The notes under the pieces are model-generated. The model searched no databases. It saw nothing but the letters and a program-made list of their open reading frames with translations, and was not told the DNA's origin. Both the position numbers and the translations under genes were made by a program. From Chloroflexota bacterium (GTDB taxonomy: Bacteria; Chloroflexota; Anaerolineae; Anaerolineales; Villigracilaceae), in assembly GCA_016235445.1 (NCBI GenBank), contig JACRLB010000030.1, positions 1 through 64,000 on the forward strand: a stretch of DNA of 64,000 nucleotides. The letters run 5' to 3'. Below are positions 35,882 through 44,912 of the stretch, one piece after another; within the stretch, counting starts at the first letter, position 1; each line of letters opens with the position of its first letter.

Positions 35882-36685
35882 ATGAAAAAACTTTTGATCT
35901 CTTCAATTATATTCTCGGTTTTTATTCTCACATCCTGCCTGTCTCCATTAGGGGGCGCTCCTGTGCAGACCGTGACCATCGAGGCAAGCGTAACGCCCAG
36001 CCTAACTCCCACCACCCTCCCCACTGAAACCCCGACCCAAACTCCCATCCCAACCTATTCAGAAGACCAGCTTTCTGCCATGTCAGATGAGGAAAGACTC
36101 TCACATGCCCCAGATGAAATTGGCGAATTCACCAAAAGCAATGTCAGTGAAAACAAAAACAATATCATTGTCTACCGCGATGCAGACGGGACAGCCCAAA
36201 TGACCTTTGACCTTACTACTGCCAAAGAACTCACCCTCCCCGAGGCAGGGATTGTTGAGATTCCACTTACAACAGGCGAGTATTTCGAAGTTTTGGGATT
36301 CTCAAAATATGCGACAAATGAATTTGGTAACACTGTAAATATAAGTGGCCAAGAAGCAATCAATCATGCTGCGATTACAGGCAATGCAACGGGTACAACT
36401 ATGGATATGGATAAAAACCCAAACATGAAAATTTTTTACGAAAAATATAAATATAACATTCCTGGCTGGACTACATATCGAGGTGGAGGTAAGTCGGTCT
36501 ATTATGACAAGGAAGGTAAAAGGTTTGCATTTAGTATTTACATAAATAGCTACAAAGATTCGGCCATAATTACGTTTATGGATAAAAATAATAATTTCCA
36601 TATTTATTACGTTGATGAAGATCCAAGAAATCTAAGTACAATGATAGGACGTAAAGATATAATTGCACCGGATCCTATACAATAA
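35882..36685 (+). CDS. Lipoprotein of unknown function
   Basis: This 267-residue protein has a lipoprotein signal (FSVFILTSC, Cys19) and a Thr/Pro linker to about residue 58. The remainder is AT-rich in codons with no recognised domain; it is beta-rich and carries a YYDKEGKRFAFSIYI segment. It should be anchored at the outer face of the membrane. The second half is markedly more AT-rich than the surrounding genes, suggesting transfer. It opens a three-gene AT-rich patch. Confidence 0.75.
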   Translation: MKKLLISSIIFSVFILTSCLSPLGGAPVQTVTIEASVTPSLTPTTLPTETPTQTPIPTYSEDQLSAMSDEERLSHAPDEIGEFTKSNVSENKNNIIVYRDADGTAQMTFDLTTAKELTLPEAGIVEIPLTTGEYFEVLGFSKYATNEFGNTVNISGQEAINHAAITGNATGTTMDMDKNPNMKIFYEKYKYNIPGWTTYRGGGKSVYYDKEGKRFAFSIYINSYKDSAIITFMDKNNNFHIYYVDEDPRNLSTMIGRKDIIAPDPIQ

Positions 36686-36728
36686 TTAAGCATTGAATTA
36701 TTACTTGAATTATCCTAAGATTTATGTA

Positions 36729-37187
36729 ATGAATAAATGGTGGATATGGGTAGTATTAACATTAGTAGGCATAGTAATTGGTCTTTATATTGCTTGGATA
36801 ATTCCACGATCAAAATTTGCAATTTTAAATTTGATTACTTCAAAAAACAAACCTGCTGAGGGTTTGCCTAGTGAATTAGATCAGAATTTTGATCCTTCTG
36901 AGAATGAACCTCGCTTTATAGTCGTCGGGTTAGGAAACAGTGAAAACTCATTGCAACTTGAATATGTCTTCCCTCCAAGCCTTGCTGGTCAAAAAATAGA
37001 AAGCACACTCATTTGTGAGAAAGGAATAAGAGCACGAGAACAGGGGCAATCTAAATTGAATGAAGTCAGCTTGTCTGATGCAATTTCAAAAATAAGACCT
37101 GAGAATATGCCGATATTAATGATTGGACTATGTGAAGATATAACTTGCCAAAATATCATAGGGAGATGTGATTTGTTGTTAGATTAA
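36729..37187 (+). CDS. Small single-pass membrane protein, unknown
   Basis: This 152-residue protein has one N-terminal transmembrane helix (WWIWVVLTLVGIVIGLYIAW) and a soluble outer domain with Cys residues. The start at ATG 36729 keeps the helix near the N terminus. No family recognised. It is AT-rich like its neighbours and ends 4 bases before the next gene, so the two are probably cotranscribed. Confidence 0.65.
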   Translation: MNKWWIWVVLTLVGIVIGLYIAWIIPRSKFAILNLITSKNKPAEGLPSELDQNFDPSENEPRFIVVGLGNSENSLQLEYVFPPSLAGQKIESTLICEKGIRAREQGQSKLNEVSLSDAISKIRPENMPILMIGLCEDITCQNIIGRCDLLLD

Positions 37188-37191
37188 ATAA

Positions 37192-38133
37192 ATGAAAATA
37201 AACGGTTGGACAAAAATATCAATTACGGCGTTTGTTTTTATACTTAGCCTTTTTGTTACAAATAATATACAAGCGGCATGTACATATACACCTTCTCCGC
37301 CAATTGGTCCTGATGATAATCCACCAAGTGAGCGGTGTAATAGTGTTGGTAGTGGATCTACGGGTATAACTGTATACGCTTGTTCAACAAATTATTTAGA
37401 GTATCCAGGGGTGAGGGCTTGTTATTGGCATGCCTTTAGTTGTGATTCTGCTTGTGGGGCGCCTGGGGGGCCTAGTGGGGGTGGGAATCCTGAATATCCC
37501 ACTTGTACAGCTGGACAGGTTTTGACTCCATATAGCCCAATGGGGACATTAAACAATAACCAATGTACTTTTGTTGATACTTGTTATAAATATTTCCCAA
37601 GTCTTTTTGCAATGACTGGCTGTGGCGGCATTGCTGCCAAAGGACGTTGTGATGTAAGTTATATGTGTTGCATCCCAGGGCAGGAAGTTTCATGCACAGG
37701 CACAGCAATCACCAGACAATCATACGGATGTTTGGCAGGCGAGGTCAAATTATCCGCATGGACAACCAGCGCCGTTGTAGATGGTGTGACGATCTTTACT
37801 CCTTATGTCAGTTGCAAGAGGGGATGCAGTTGTGTAACGCCGTGCGTACCATCCCAGCCCTCCATCCCAGCTTTGACAACCCCCGTAAATGGGGCGACAG
37901 TTGCAAGTACTACAGTAACTCTGGATTGGAACCCTGTAAGTTCATGGGGAACAGCATGTACCACGCCAGCAAATGAATACAGGGTTCGTGTGGGTCAAAT
38001 TGCCAATTTGACCTACGTTTATGGAGGCATCGCGGCAATTCCAAAGAAACTCCATGTCCCAAGGGGTGTCATCGCTCGTAAAATTAATATCATCCCTTCG
38101 GGATTTGGAATTCTTTCACGCAATTTTCTATAA
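37192..38133 (+). CDS. Secreted Cys-rich protein, 3'-truncated by repeats
   Basis: This 313-residue open frame has a signal peptide (cleavage near IQAACTY), a Cys-rich body of about 200 residues with many CxxC-like pairs, and the start of a fibronectin-III-like repeat (PALTTPVNGATVASTTVTLD). At NEYRVRV the frame runs into a palindromic repeat (37994-38012) and then repeat-derived codons to the stop. The Fn3-like domain is cut short, so the gene is probably a truncated form of a longer surface protein. Confidence 0.7.
   Translation: MKINGWTKISITAFVFILSLFVTNNIQAACTYTPSPPIGPDDNPPSERCNSVGSGSTGITVYACSTNYLEYPGVRACYWHAFSCDSACGAPGGPSGGGNPEYPTCTAGQVLTPYSPMGTLNNNQCTFVDTCYKYFPSLFAMTGCGGIAAKGRCDVSYMCCIPGQEVSCTGTAITRQSYGCLAGEVKLSAWTTSAVVDGVTIFTPYVSCKRGCSCVTPCVPSQPSIPALTTPVNGATVASTTVTLDWNPVSSWGTACTTPANEYRVRVGQIANLTYVYGGIAAIPKKLHVPRGVIARKINIIPSGFGILSRNFL
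37994..38012. repeat. Palindrome GTCAAATTGCCAATTTGAC
   Basis: A near-perfect 19-base palindrome at the point where the Cys-rich gene loses homology to an Fn3-like domain. It is the same family as in glyQS (5531-5549). It is followed by ATCCCTTCGGGAT hairpins (near 38091 and 38141) and a half element GCGTAAGGTGAGTTA. Confidence 0.8.
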
Positions 38134-38178
38134 TCCTGCCATCCCTTCGGGATTGAACCGCGTAAGGTGAGTTAAACA

Positions 38179-38234
38179 AAAAAGAGACGCATCTCCCGCC
38201 GAGTTTTTCGTCTCTGGGTTCAGCGTCTCTTTTT
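38179..38234. terminator. Bidirectional terminator between convergent genes
   Basis: AAAAAGAGACGC faces GCGTCTCTTTTT, with an extra CGTCTC inside allowing an alternative fold. It serves the plus-strand gene ending at 38133 and the minus-strand gene ending at 38252. Confidence 0.8.
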
Positions 38235-38251
38235 AAGTTTGTCGAAAAAAA

Positions 38252-38908
38252 TCAGGAAATATATTCTCTCAAACTATGTTCCACGGCATACGCCGCCGCT
38301 TCGGCGCGGTTGTTCACGCTCAGCTTGGAGAGGATGCTCGAAACATAATTGCGGACCGTGCCTTCGCCGAGGAACAGGCTCTTGGCGATCTCGCGGTTGG
38401 TCTTGCCTTCTGAAACCAGCAACAGCACATGCTTTTCCTGCTGACTCAAATGAGCGAAAGCCGAAGCCTCCTCTTCCTTGACCGCGCGGCGCACTTCCTG
38501 AAATACGCGCTGGGTCACGGCGGGGTCGAGCAATGCTTCTCCGCGCCCAACCGATTCAATCGCCTTCACCAAATCCTCACTGCCGATCTGCTTGAGGATG
38601 TAGCCCGAAGCTCCTGCGCGAATCGCGGAGAACAGCATTTCATCCTCGGCATACGAGGTGAGCATGATGACTTTGGTATTTGGGAATTGAGCCACGATCT
38701 GCTCACAGGCTTCGATCCCCGATGTGCCAGGCAGGCGAATATCCATCACAATAACATCAGGTTTTAAGGAAGCGGTCTGCTCCAGCGCCTCGCGTGCCGA
38801 GCCTGCCTCCCCAACCACATCGAACTGTGGGTGACGATCCAGCAGGGACTTCAACCCAAGCCGTACCACCTCATGATCATCTACCAGAATAATTCGTTGC
38901 TTTTTCAT
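38252..38908 (-). CDS. LuxR/NarL-family response regulator
   Basis: This 218-residue protein has a receiver domain (residues 1-120) with phospho-acceptor Asp56 in VIVMDIRLP, and a C-terminal LuxR-type HTH near 150-210 ([21 protein letters not shown]). It should bind DNA when phosphorylated. No histidine kinase lies next to it, so it is an orphan within this window. Confidence 0.93.
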   Translation of the reverse strand: MKKQRIILVDDHEVVRLGLKSLLDRHPQFDVVGEAGSAREALEQTASLKPDVIVMDIRLPGTSGIEACEQIVAQFPNTKVIMLTSYAEDEMLFSAIRAGASGYILKQIGSEDLVKAIESVGRGEALLDPAVTQRVFQEVRRAVKEEEASAFAHLSQQEKHVLLLVSEGKTNREIAKSLFLGEGTVRNYVSSILSKLSVNNRAEAAAYAVEHSLREYIS

Positions 38909-39303
38909 GCGCCTATTTTACCTCATGAATATCATGACAATGTCAAATTTCAAAATCTTTACCACGAAGTCCACAAAGGGGCACAAAGGAGAGCAAAAGG
39001 CTAAAAACGAGGGTTCCCTTCGTGTTACTCACCTGCACTGCAACACACCTGCCCTGGCGGGCGGTGCCAGGGAACGCAGTGCGGCGCAAGTGTCGTGCCC
39101 TTTGTGGTTTTGTACTTTGGTTTCAGACTTAATCTGACATTGTCGAATGTATACTGGGCGCGGCCATGAATTGCGGTTTTCCTTTTTAACGCAAAGTCAC
39201 AAAGTCGCAAAGATTCAAGGGCTTTTCCTTCGCGCCTTTGCGACCTGGCGTTAAGAATTTCATTCGACAAAAGCGCAATTTGTTCCCGTGTTCAGTATAG
39301 TTG
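38909..39303. other. Repeat-filled non-coding region
   Basis: Contains CACGAAG...CTTCGTG inverted arms (38962-39024), short CACAAAG-type repeats, and a palindrome with TTAACGC...GCGTTAA ends (39187-39255), of the same type as 29994-30071. No convincing gene. Confidence 0.6.
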
Positions 39304-39771
39304 CTAGTTTTGTGCATTTTTCAACGTGAGCAAATGCTCCTCGATGTGTGCCAGGTTGCGTTCCACCCAGAGTTGCAAGGTCAACTCGCCGCCCAGGGTT
39401 TCATGCCTGCTTGTGCGAGACCACGCCTCACGCGGCATGGATTCCAACGCCTTGCCCCAGCCATCCACGCCTGCCGAAAACTCAGCCAAAATATTCGCAA
39501 GCGGTTCATCTTTGTTGTAGTTGGCCGCCATCCAGGTATCCGCATCGAAACTTTTGAACTCGGGGTTTTCCTCCTTCAACGTGCGGCGGATGCGCTCTCC
39601 GTACACCATTTTATCCACGTCCCGCGTGTGCCACGCAATCTGATGCGCCGTCCATTCGCCTTCCACTTTGGTAAACGGGTCAGCGAAAGACTCGCAAGCC
39701 GCGCTAAATTCCTGCGCCGCCTCCGCCACTCTCGCGATCAACTTTTCACGATACTCCAGCAATTCCTTCAT
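39304..39771 (-). CDS. DinB-superfamily protein
   Basis: This 155-residue four-helix-bundle protein has a DinB-like His pattern: WTAHQIAWHTRDVDKMVYGE in helix 2 and NLAHIEEHLLTL at the end. Members are metal-binding and include thiol-dependent S-transferases, but most have no known role. It overlaps the SDR gene upstream by 4 bases, so the two probably act together or are at least coexpressed. Confidence 0.82.
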   Translation of the reverse strand: MKELLEYREKLIARVAEAAQEFSAACESFADPFTKVEGEWTAHQIAWHTRDVDKMVYGERIRRTLKEENPEFKSFDADTWMAANYNKDEPLANILAEFSAGVDGWGKALESMPREAWSRTSRHETLGGELTLQLWVERNLAHIEEHLLTLKNAQN

Positions 39772-40370
39772 GTTGCCTCCAGTAAATCAAATATGATTTT
39801 CACCACATCCGCAGAATTTTCCACCGCAAACACCCGCACGCCATTTGGATTTAATTCATGGTCCGCCTGAATGGATAACTCTGCCAGCCCCGCCTTGCTT
39901 GCGAAATAAGCCCCCGCCTCTTTGACTCCGCCTTCACCTGCTCCTGTGACGAGATTCAGAATCACCCCTCCGCCTTTTTCCCGCATCACCCTGCCCACAG
40001 ACTGCATCATCAAAAACGCGCCCGTCAAATTCACATCCAACGCACGATGCCAGTCCCACTCATCCATCTTCAGCAGGGACACATGAGGCTCCACCGCCGC
40101 GTGGTTGACGAGAATGTCAATCGCGCCGAAACCATCCTCCACATTATTGACCACCGCCTGCGCCCCCACTTTTTTGGCAATGTCTTCAACGTAGGCTTTT
40201 GCTTTTCCGCCGCGTGCAATAATTCCATTCACCACCTCTTCCACGTTGATCGGGGAAATGTCATTCGCGGCCACGATTGCGCCATGCTCCGCGAACGCCT
40301 CTGCAAGTTTGCGTCCCGCCCCCTTCCCTGCGCCAGTAATCAAAACAACTTTATTTTTTAATGTATCCAC
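39768..40370 (-). CDS. Short-chain dehydrogenase/reductase
   Basis: This 200-residue Rossmann-fold oxidoreductase has the dinucleotide motif TGAGKGAG near residue 13, NHAAVE in place of the usual NAG, and active-site YFASK. The catalytic Ser position reads LVTGAGEG, so Thr may replace Ser. It is about 50 residues shorter than typical at the C terminus, losing much of the substrate-binding part. GTG is the likely start. Substrate unknown. Confidence 0.85.
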   Translation of the reverse strand: MDTLKNKVVLITGAGKGAGRKLAEAFAEHGAIVAANDISPINVEEVVNGIIARGGKAKAYVEDIAKKVGAQAVVNNVEDGFGAIDILVNHAAVEPHVSLLKMDEWDWHRALDVNLTGAFLMMQSVGRVMREKGGGVILNLVTGAGEGGVKEAGAYFASKAGLAELSIQADHELNPNGVRVFAVENSADVVKIIFDLLEAT

Positions 40371-40398
40371 TGCTATTCCTCAACCTGCAACCTGAAAC

Positions 40399-41094
40399 TC
40401 ACTCACACACCGGAATCGTATCCGGGTTCACATTCGCATTCAAGGGTAATCCAAAATAGAGGGATGGGTCGTAGGTGTTTTCAATATCCAGCTCATTCTT
40501 GAACTTCCCGAAGCCATCATCTTCCACAACCGAAATATGTAAATGAACGCCGACGGGGTTGCCTGAGTCACCGGAGTAATTTCCCTGATAGCCAAGCAGG
40601 GTACCGGCTTCCACGAATACCTCACTCGTGCCTGCTGGGAATTCTGTCGAGATGAAGGAATTCCCCTGCGCGTCTGCCATGTGGGTGTAGTACACCCAGA
40701 TCTGGCGGGAGGGTTCCAGCGGGTCTTCCGGCAGGCGGATGATGATGGTGGAAATCCAATCTGCCTGGCGGGTGAGGTAACCGGGGTAGGCGGCAATGAT
40801 GGGGGTTACGCCGGCCTCCGTCCCTGAGAAAATGTCCAATCCGGCGTGGCGGTGACCGGGGCGGAAGGAATCGTCCCAAATAAACCCGATCAAGCCGTCG
40901 GTGGGGAAAATGAATGGGGCGTCGCCGCACTTCGTCGCGGCAGTCATCATCAACTCCGGCCTTGAAGAGGGGTCGCGGATCCAGTCCATCACTTGCGCAC
41001 TGCGGGCGGAACTTCGTCCAAAGGTGAAGTACAAGGTTATCCCTGCAACGGCAATCGCCACAGGGATTAGGAAGAGAAATTTGGTTTTTGACAT
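40399..41094 (-). CDS. M23-family peptidase, membrane anchored
   Basis: This 231-residue protein has an N-terminal transmembrane segment (FLFLIPVAIAVAGITLYF) and an LytM/M23 domain with the zinc motifs HAGLDIFSG (His-x3-Asp) and GVHLHISV (His-x-His). M23 enzymes cut peptidoglycan cross-links, or act as inactive activators. All ligands are present, so it is probably active. ATG 41094 is favoured because it places the hydrophobic helix at the N terminus. Confidence 0.87.
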   Translation of the reverse strand: MSKTKFLFLIPVAIAVAGITLYFTFGRSSARSAQVMDWIRDPSSRPELMMTAATKCGDAPFIFPTDGLIGFIWDDSFRPGHRHAGLDIFSGTEAGVTPIIAAYPGYLTRQADWISTIIIRLPEDPLEPSRQIWVYYTHMADAQGNSFISTEFPAGTSEVFVEAGTLLGYQGNYSGDSGNPVGVHLHISVVEDDGFGKFKNELDIENTYDPSLYFGLPLNANVNPDTIPVCE

Positions 41095-41321
41095 GAGGCA
41101 ATTATAAAGGGTTTGGCGTTTTCGGAAATTGGTGGTGATTACCACATCTTTTGCGCTCACCAATTTCATGAAAAAAACAAAATCTCAGCCGCGAATTGGT
41201 TTTAAAAATTTGTGTGAATTAGCCACATCGTTCCCGCAGGGTAATTTCGCGGCAAAATGCTCTGGCTTAGAGGCCTGAAATAACGGATACAAACTTGTGG
41301 GTAATCACCAAAAACTCCATC

Positions 41322-41350
41322 TTGCATTAATGACATAAATTTGTAATAAT
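41322..41350 (+). promoter_or_regulatory. Promoter upstream of riboswitch
   Basis: TTGCAT at 41322-41327 and TAATAAT at 41344-41350 with a 16-base spacer, just before the aptamer. Bases 41095-41321 hold no gene. Confidence 0.5.
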
Positions 41351-41357
41351 AGAAAGC

Positions 41358-41437
41358 GCATCCAAAAAGGCAAACCCATCGTGAGGTGGGGACGCAAAGT
41401 CATGGGTCTGTACCAACTACAGACCGCCAGGCTGCTG
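41358..41437 (+). ncRNA. Cyclic di-GMP-I (GEMM) riboswitch aptamer
   Basis: The aptamer has the conserved GGCAAACC, a P2 hairpin ACCCATCGTGAGGTGGG with a GNRA loop (GTGA), the GGACGCAAAGTC joint, and a P3 hairpin (GGTCTGTA...TACAGACC) followed by GCCAGGCTGC. These match the GEMM-I consensus in order and spacing. A terminator-like hairpin directly follows, so control is probably at transcription elongation of the subtilase gene. Confidence 0.9.
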
Positions 41438-41470
41438 AAGGCAATTATTTTCCTTTGGCAGTTTTTGTTT
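41431..41470 (+). terminator. Riboswitch expression-platform terminator
   Basis: CTGCTGAAGG faces CCTTTGGCAG around an AT-rich loop and is followed by TTTTTGTTT. Its 5' arm overlaps the 3' edge of the aptamer, so ligand binding should affect whether it forms. A strong AAGGAGGTGATG sequence follows (41471-41482). Confidence 0.75.
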
Positions 41471-41560
41471 AAGGAGGTGATGTGTATCGAGTGAGTTGAA
41501 TTCTTCTACAAGGACTACTGAATATAAAAAAAACCAAAACTGTAGCGAGGAGAATTTTCT

Positions 41561-44101
41561 ATGAAAGCACGTTGGATTAATGCAATCTTGATTGTTGTGA
41601 TGCTTGCTGTGGGAATCGTACCTGCGGTTTCTGCTGATTCAGGCGGCCCGCTTACTCCTGTTTCTCCGCTGGTTTCCGCTGAAACCGGGGAAATGACGGA
41701 TGAAACGCCAAACCTGTGGTTTGTGGAGTTGTCTGGCATGCCAGAATCAGAGGGAAACACCTCAGCATCGGTGGAACTCGAACATAAAAAATTCCGTGAT
41801 GAAGCGAAAAAAGAAAAGATCGAATATAAAGAAGAGCATAGCTTTGGCAGTTTGTGGAACGGCTTTTCTGTTTCGGCTACCACTGCGGAGCTTGGAAAAC
41901 TGAGCCGACTCCCTGGGGTTGTAGCGATTTATCCGGTTATGGTCGTCTCTGTACCTGAAACATATTCTTCCTCCCTTGACCCTGAGCTGTTTACTGCTTT
42001 AGCCATGACTGGCGCAGATGTTGCCCAGTCTGAGTTGGGTTATACAGGCAAAGGCATCAAAGTGGCGGTGATGGATACTGGTATTGATTACGATCATCCT
42101 GATCTCGGCGGTTGTTTTGGCCCGGGCTGTCGTGTTGCCATGGGTTGGGACTTTGTCGGTGATGCCTATAATGCCGATGATACTTCGGCCAGTTACAACC
42201 CCATCCCATCCCCCGATCCTTTCCCGGATGACTGCAATGGCCATGGCACGCATGTGGCTGGCATCATTGGAGCAAGCGGCGCTGTGACAGGCGTTGCCCC
42301 TGAAGTGACTTTTGGCGCATACCGCGTCTTTGGTTGTGAAGGCTCCACCACTGATGATGTTATGCTGGCCGCCATGGAGCGCGCCTATGCGGATAAAATG
42401 CAAGTGCTCAATATGAGCATTGGCTCTGCTTTTGAATGGCCCCAGTCTCCAACCGCTGTAGCCGCTTCCCGCCTGGTGAAGAAGGGTATGGTTGTGGTAG
42501 CCTCCATTGGTAATAGCGGCGCAAACGGCTTGTATTCTGCCGGCGCTCCGGGCCTTGGCGAAAACGTGATTGGTGTGGCTTCTTTCGACAACACCCACAA
42601 CGTAGCTCCTGTGTTTGAGGCAAATGGCAGGGACATTGGCTATTTCCCCATGACTTTCTCAGGCCCCATACCCACTTCCGGCTCACAAGAAGTTGTATAC
42701 GTTGGACGCGCCTGCACTGCTGACCTTCCGCTGTTGGCTAACCCAGCCGGCAAGGTAGCCTTGATTGTGCGCGGTGCATGTACCTTCGGCCAAAAAGCCA
42801 CCAACGCGATCAATGCCGGCGCCAGCGCTGTCATCATTTACAACAGTTCCCCGGGCCTCTTCAGCGGCACACTGGGCGCGCCGATCGGCAATGGCAGTGT
42901 TCCAGTTATCAGCATTTCAGGGACGGATGGCTTGTTCTTGCGAGCGCAGGCAGCCCCAGCCTTCATGACCTGGACTGACAGGCTCGCATCCTTCCCCAAC
43001 CCCACTGGCGGTTTGATCTCTTCCTTCAGTTCCTACGGGCTTTCCCCTGATCTGGCACTCAAGCCTGATATTGGAGCGCCCGGTGGCAACATTTATTCAA
43101 CCTTCCCGCTTGAAGAAGGCGGTTATGCCACTTTGAGCGGCACCTCCATGTCTTCCCCGCATGTGGCTGGCGCTGTGGCGCTATTGCTACAATCTGCGCC
43201 GAAAACCAAGGCGAAAGATGTGCGTTCCATTCTGCAAAGCACTGCCCAGCCTGCCGATTGGTGGGGCTTCCCCGGAGCCGGTTATTTGGATAGCGTAAAT
43301 CGCCAGGGCGCCGGGATGCTTAAGATAGATAGCGCCATTCTCGCATCGGCCACAATCAAGCCTGGGAAACTATCCCTGGGCGAAAGCCAGAATGGCCCGG
43401 TGACTGTGGAATTGGAAATCAAGAATAACAGCGAAACAGCCGTTACATATGACTTGTCCTATGAAAACGGCCTTACCACCAGCGGCGTGATCACACCAGA
43501 CTTCTGGGATTCTTATGCGACTGTTGCTTTCAGCGAAGCAAGTGTGACGCTCAACAGCGATGAGGAAGCGGAAATTTACGCAACGATCACCGCGCCTGTT
43601 GAACCGCTTCAAGGTCAATATGGCGGATGGATCGTCTTCACCCCGCGTGATGGTGGAATCGTGTACCGCGTGCCGTTTGCCGGCTTTGTCGGCGATTACC
43701 AATCCATTGAGGTGTTGGCGAATCCCTTTGGCCTTCCCTGGTTGACAGACCAGTTCCTCAATGATGCCACCGTCTTTACGCTTGCGGGCGACGATTTGCC
43801 GTACTTCATCGTCCACCTGGATCACCAGTCCCGCTTGTTCAAGATGGAAGCTTTCAAAGCCTCCAATGGTAAATCGATAGGTTCGATCGTGAAGCTGGAT
43901 TACATGATCCGCAACAGCACAACCACCGGCTTCTTCGCATTTCCATGGGATGGCACGACCACCAAAGGCAAGAAGGAATTCGTTGCCCCCAATGGTGATT
44001 ATTACGTTACGATCTCCGTGCTCAAGGCATTGGGTAAATCCAATAATCCCGCAGATTGGGAAACCTGGACTTCTCCAGTATTTACCCTCGCGCGGCCGTA
44101 A
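41561..44101 (+). CDS. Secreted subtilisin-like serine protease with PA domain
   Basis: This 846-residue protein has a signal peptide (cleaved near VSADSG), an inhibitor_I9-like propeptide (~45-135), and an S8 catalytic domain with Asp172 (VMDTGIDYDHP), His228 (GHGTHVAG) and Ser529 (GTSMSSPHVAG). A PA domain is inserted at ~345-475, and C-terminal beta-sandwich domains follow. The triad is complete. It should be exported and self-processed. GAGGAG precedes the start. The upstream c-di-GMP-I riboswitch ties its expression to the motile/sessile signal. Confidence 0.94.
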   Translation: MKARWINAILIVVMLAVGIVPAVSADSGGPLTPVSPLVSAETGEMTDETPNLWFVELSGMPESEGNTSASVELEHKKFRDEAKKEKIEYKEEHSFGSLWNGFSVSATTAELGKLSRLPGVVAIYPVMVVSVPETYSSSLDPELFTALAMTGADVAQSELGYTGKGIKVAVMDTGIDYDHPDLGGCFGPGCRVAMGWDFVGDAYNADDTSASYNPIPSPDPFPDDCNGHGTHVAGIIGASGAVTGVAPEVTFGAYRVFGCEGSTTDDVMLAAMERAYADKMQVLNMSIGSAFEWPQSPTAVAASRLVKKGMVVVASIGNSGANGLYSAGAPGLGENVIGVASFDNTHNVAPVFEANGRDIGYFPMTFSGPIPTSGSQEVVYVGRACTADLPLLANPAGKVALIVRGACTFGQKATNAINAGASAVIIYNSSPGLFSGTLGAPIGNGSVPVISISGTDGLFLRAQAAPAFMTWTDRLASFPNPTGGLISSFSSYGLSPDLALKPDIGAPGGNIYSTFPLEEGGYATLSGTSMSSPHVAGAVALLLQSAPKTKAKDVRSILQSTAQPADWWGFPGAGYLDSVNRQGAGMLKIDSAILASATIKPGKLSLGESQNGPVTVELEIKNNSETAVTYDLSYENGLTTSGVITPDFWDSYATVAFSEASVTLNSDEEAEIYATITAPVEPLQGQYGGWIVFTPRDGGIVYRVPFAGFVGDYQSIEVLANPFGLPWLTDQFLNDATVFTLAGDDLPYFIVHLDHQSRLFKMEAFKASNGKSIGSIVKLDYMIRNSTTTGFFAFPWDGTTTKGKKEFVAPNGDYYVTISVLKALGKSNNPADWETWTSPVFTLARP

Positions 44102-44114
44102 CCGTTCATAGTTG

Positions 44115-44161
44115 TAAAAAAGTTCAGGCTGACAGGTTTTCCTGCCAGCCTGAACTTTTTT
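44115..44161. terminator. Terminator after the subtilase
   Basis: AAAAAAGTTCAGGCTG and CAGCCTGAACTTTTTT form a long stem with a short internal mismatch; it can work on both strands. The minus-strand lipoprotein gene converges on it. Confidence 0.9.
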
Positions 44162-44197
44162 AAACACTGTAATTGCCGGGCGTGATGAGGGTTCTTT

Positions 44198-44686
44198 TTA
44201 GGGAGTGGGGGACATAAAATACTCACCCCCGGAACGTAAAGCGCATAATACAACGGTTTCTTTATCGTCCGTGTGGTAGGGATATGGCTTTCCATTCGCT
44301 TCAAGGATCAGCTTGTAGCCGGGGGTAATTACCTGAGTGTACATACCCCCTGCTTGCGGACATCCCAGGCTTCCATCCGGCCAGGTTACGGCTTCTATCG
44401 AGGAGAGGCGAATCTGATCTGCATTGATTTGGAGCTTTTCTGCCAAATGACTCATTGCAATTTGAATCACTTGTTGGGCGTTCGGGTCGGGAGTTGTAGT
44501 TGAATCAGGCATGTTTACACCAGTATTGTCACGTTCAAGATCAGGGGGTGGGGTTTGGGGGATTATTTCTCTCGGCACAGCAGGTTGTGTGGATGCGGCC
44601 AGGGTTACAACTGAAACGGAATTCCCCCGGCAACCGGCTATTAGGAAGAGTCCGATTGCAGCGAGTGAGCGTAAAAAAAATTTCAT
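44198..44686 (-). CDS. Lipoprotein with conserved SLGCPQ domain
   Basis: This 162-residue protein has a lipoprotein signal (LFLIAGC, Cys near 19), a Pro/Thr-rich spacer and a C-terminal domain with SLGCPQAGGMYTQVITPGYK and a YPYHTDD end. I recall this domain from Chloroflexota and cyanobacterial surface proteins without known function. ATG 44686 has AGGAG 10 bases upstream. It is divergently oriented from the gene at 44913. Confidence 0.78.
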   Translation of the reverse strand: MKFFLRSLAAIGLFLIAGCRGNSVSVVTLAASTQPAVPREIIPQTPPPDLERDNTGVNMPDSTTTPDPNAQQVIQIAMSHLAEKLQINADQIRLSSIEAVTWPDGSLGCPQAGGMYTQVITPGYKLILEANGKPYPYHTDDKETVVLCALRSGGEYFMSPTP

Positions 44687-44771
44687 GGGTTTATACTCCT
44701 TTTGATTGTAATCCATAGACGTATGCAGGGATGAAAAAGTTCGCGGCTCAGCAGTTTATAAATCAGCGGTG

Positions 44772-44833
44772 AAAAAAGGCCGCAGGAAACTGAAACAGGT
44801 AACAGGTCAGGCATGAAGCGCGGCCTGTTTTTT
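44772..44833. terminator. Terminator-like hairpin in divergent spacer
   Basis: AAAAAAGGCCGC pairs with GCGGCCT followed by seven T, enclosing about 35 bases. It lies between two divergent genes with none between, so it may end a short antisense or leader RNA. Confidence 0.55.
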
Positions 44834-44912
44834 TGTCAATGGGAAAAATCAGGCCGTGTAGAATGCCCGCGATGGGTATAATTCAGTCATTCTTATTTTT
44901 GGAGAAAAACCT

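Noticed and set aside
36693-36728. Upstream TTG extension of the small membrane protein
   Set aside because: The extension lacks a ribosome binding site, and ATG 36729 places the membrane helix at the N terminus.
41471-41495. Leader peptide after the riboswitch (ATG TGT ATC GAG TGA)
   Set aside because: Only four codons and the Shine-Dalgarno is too close to the ATG; probably chance or part of the mRNA leader.
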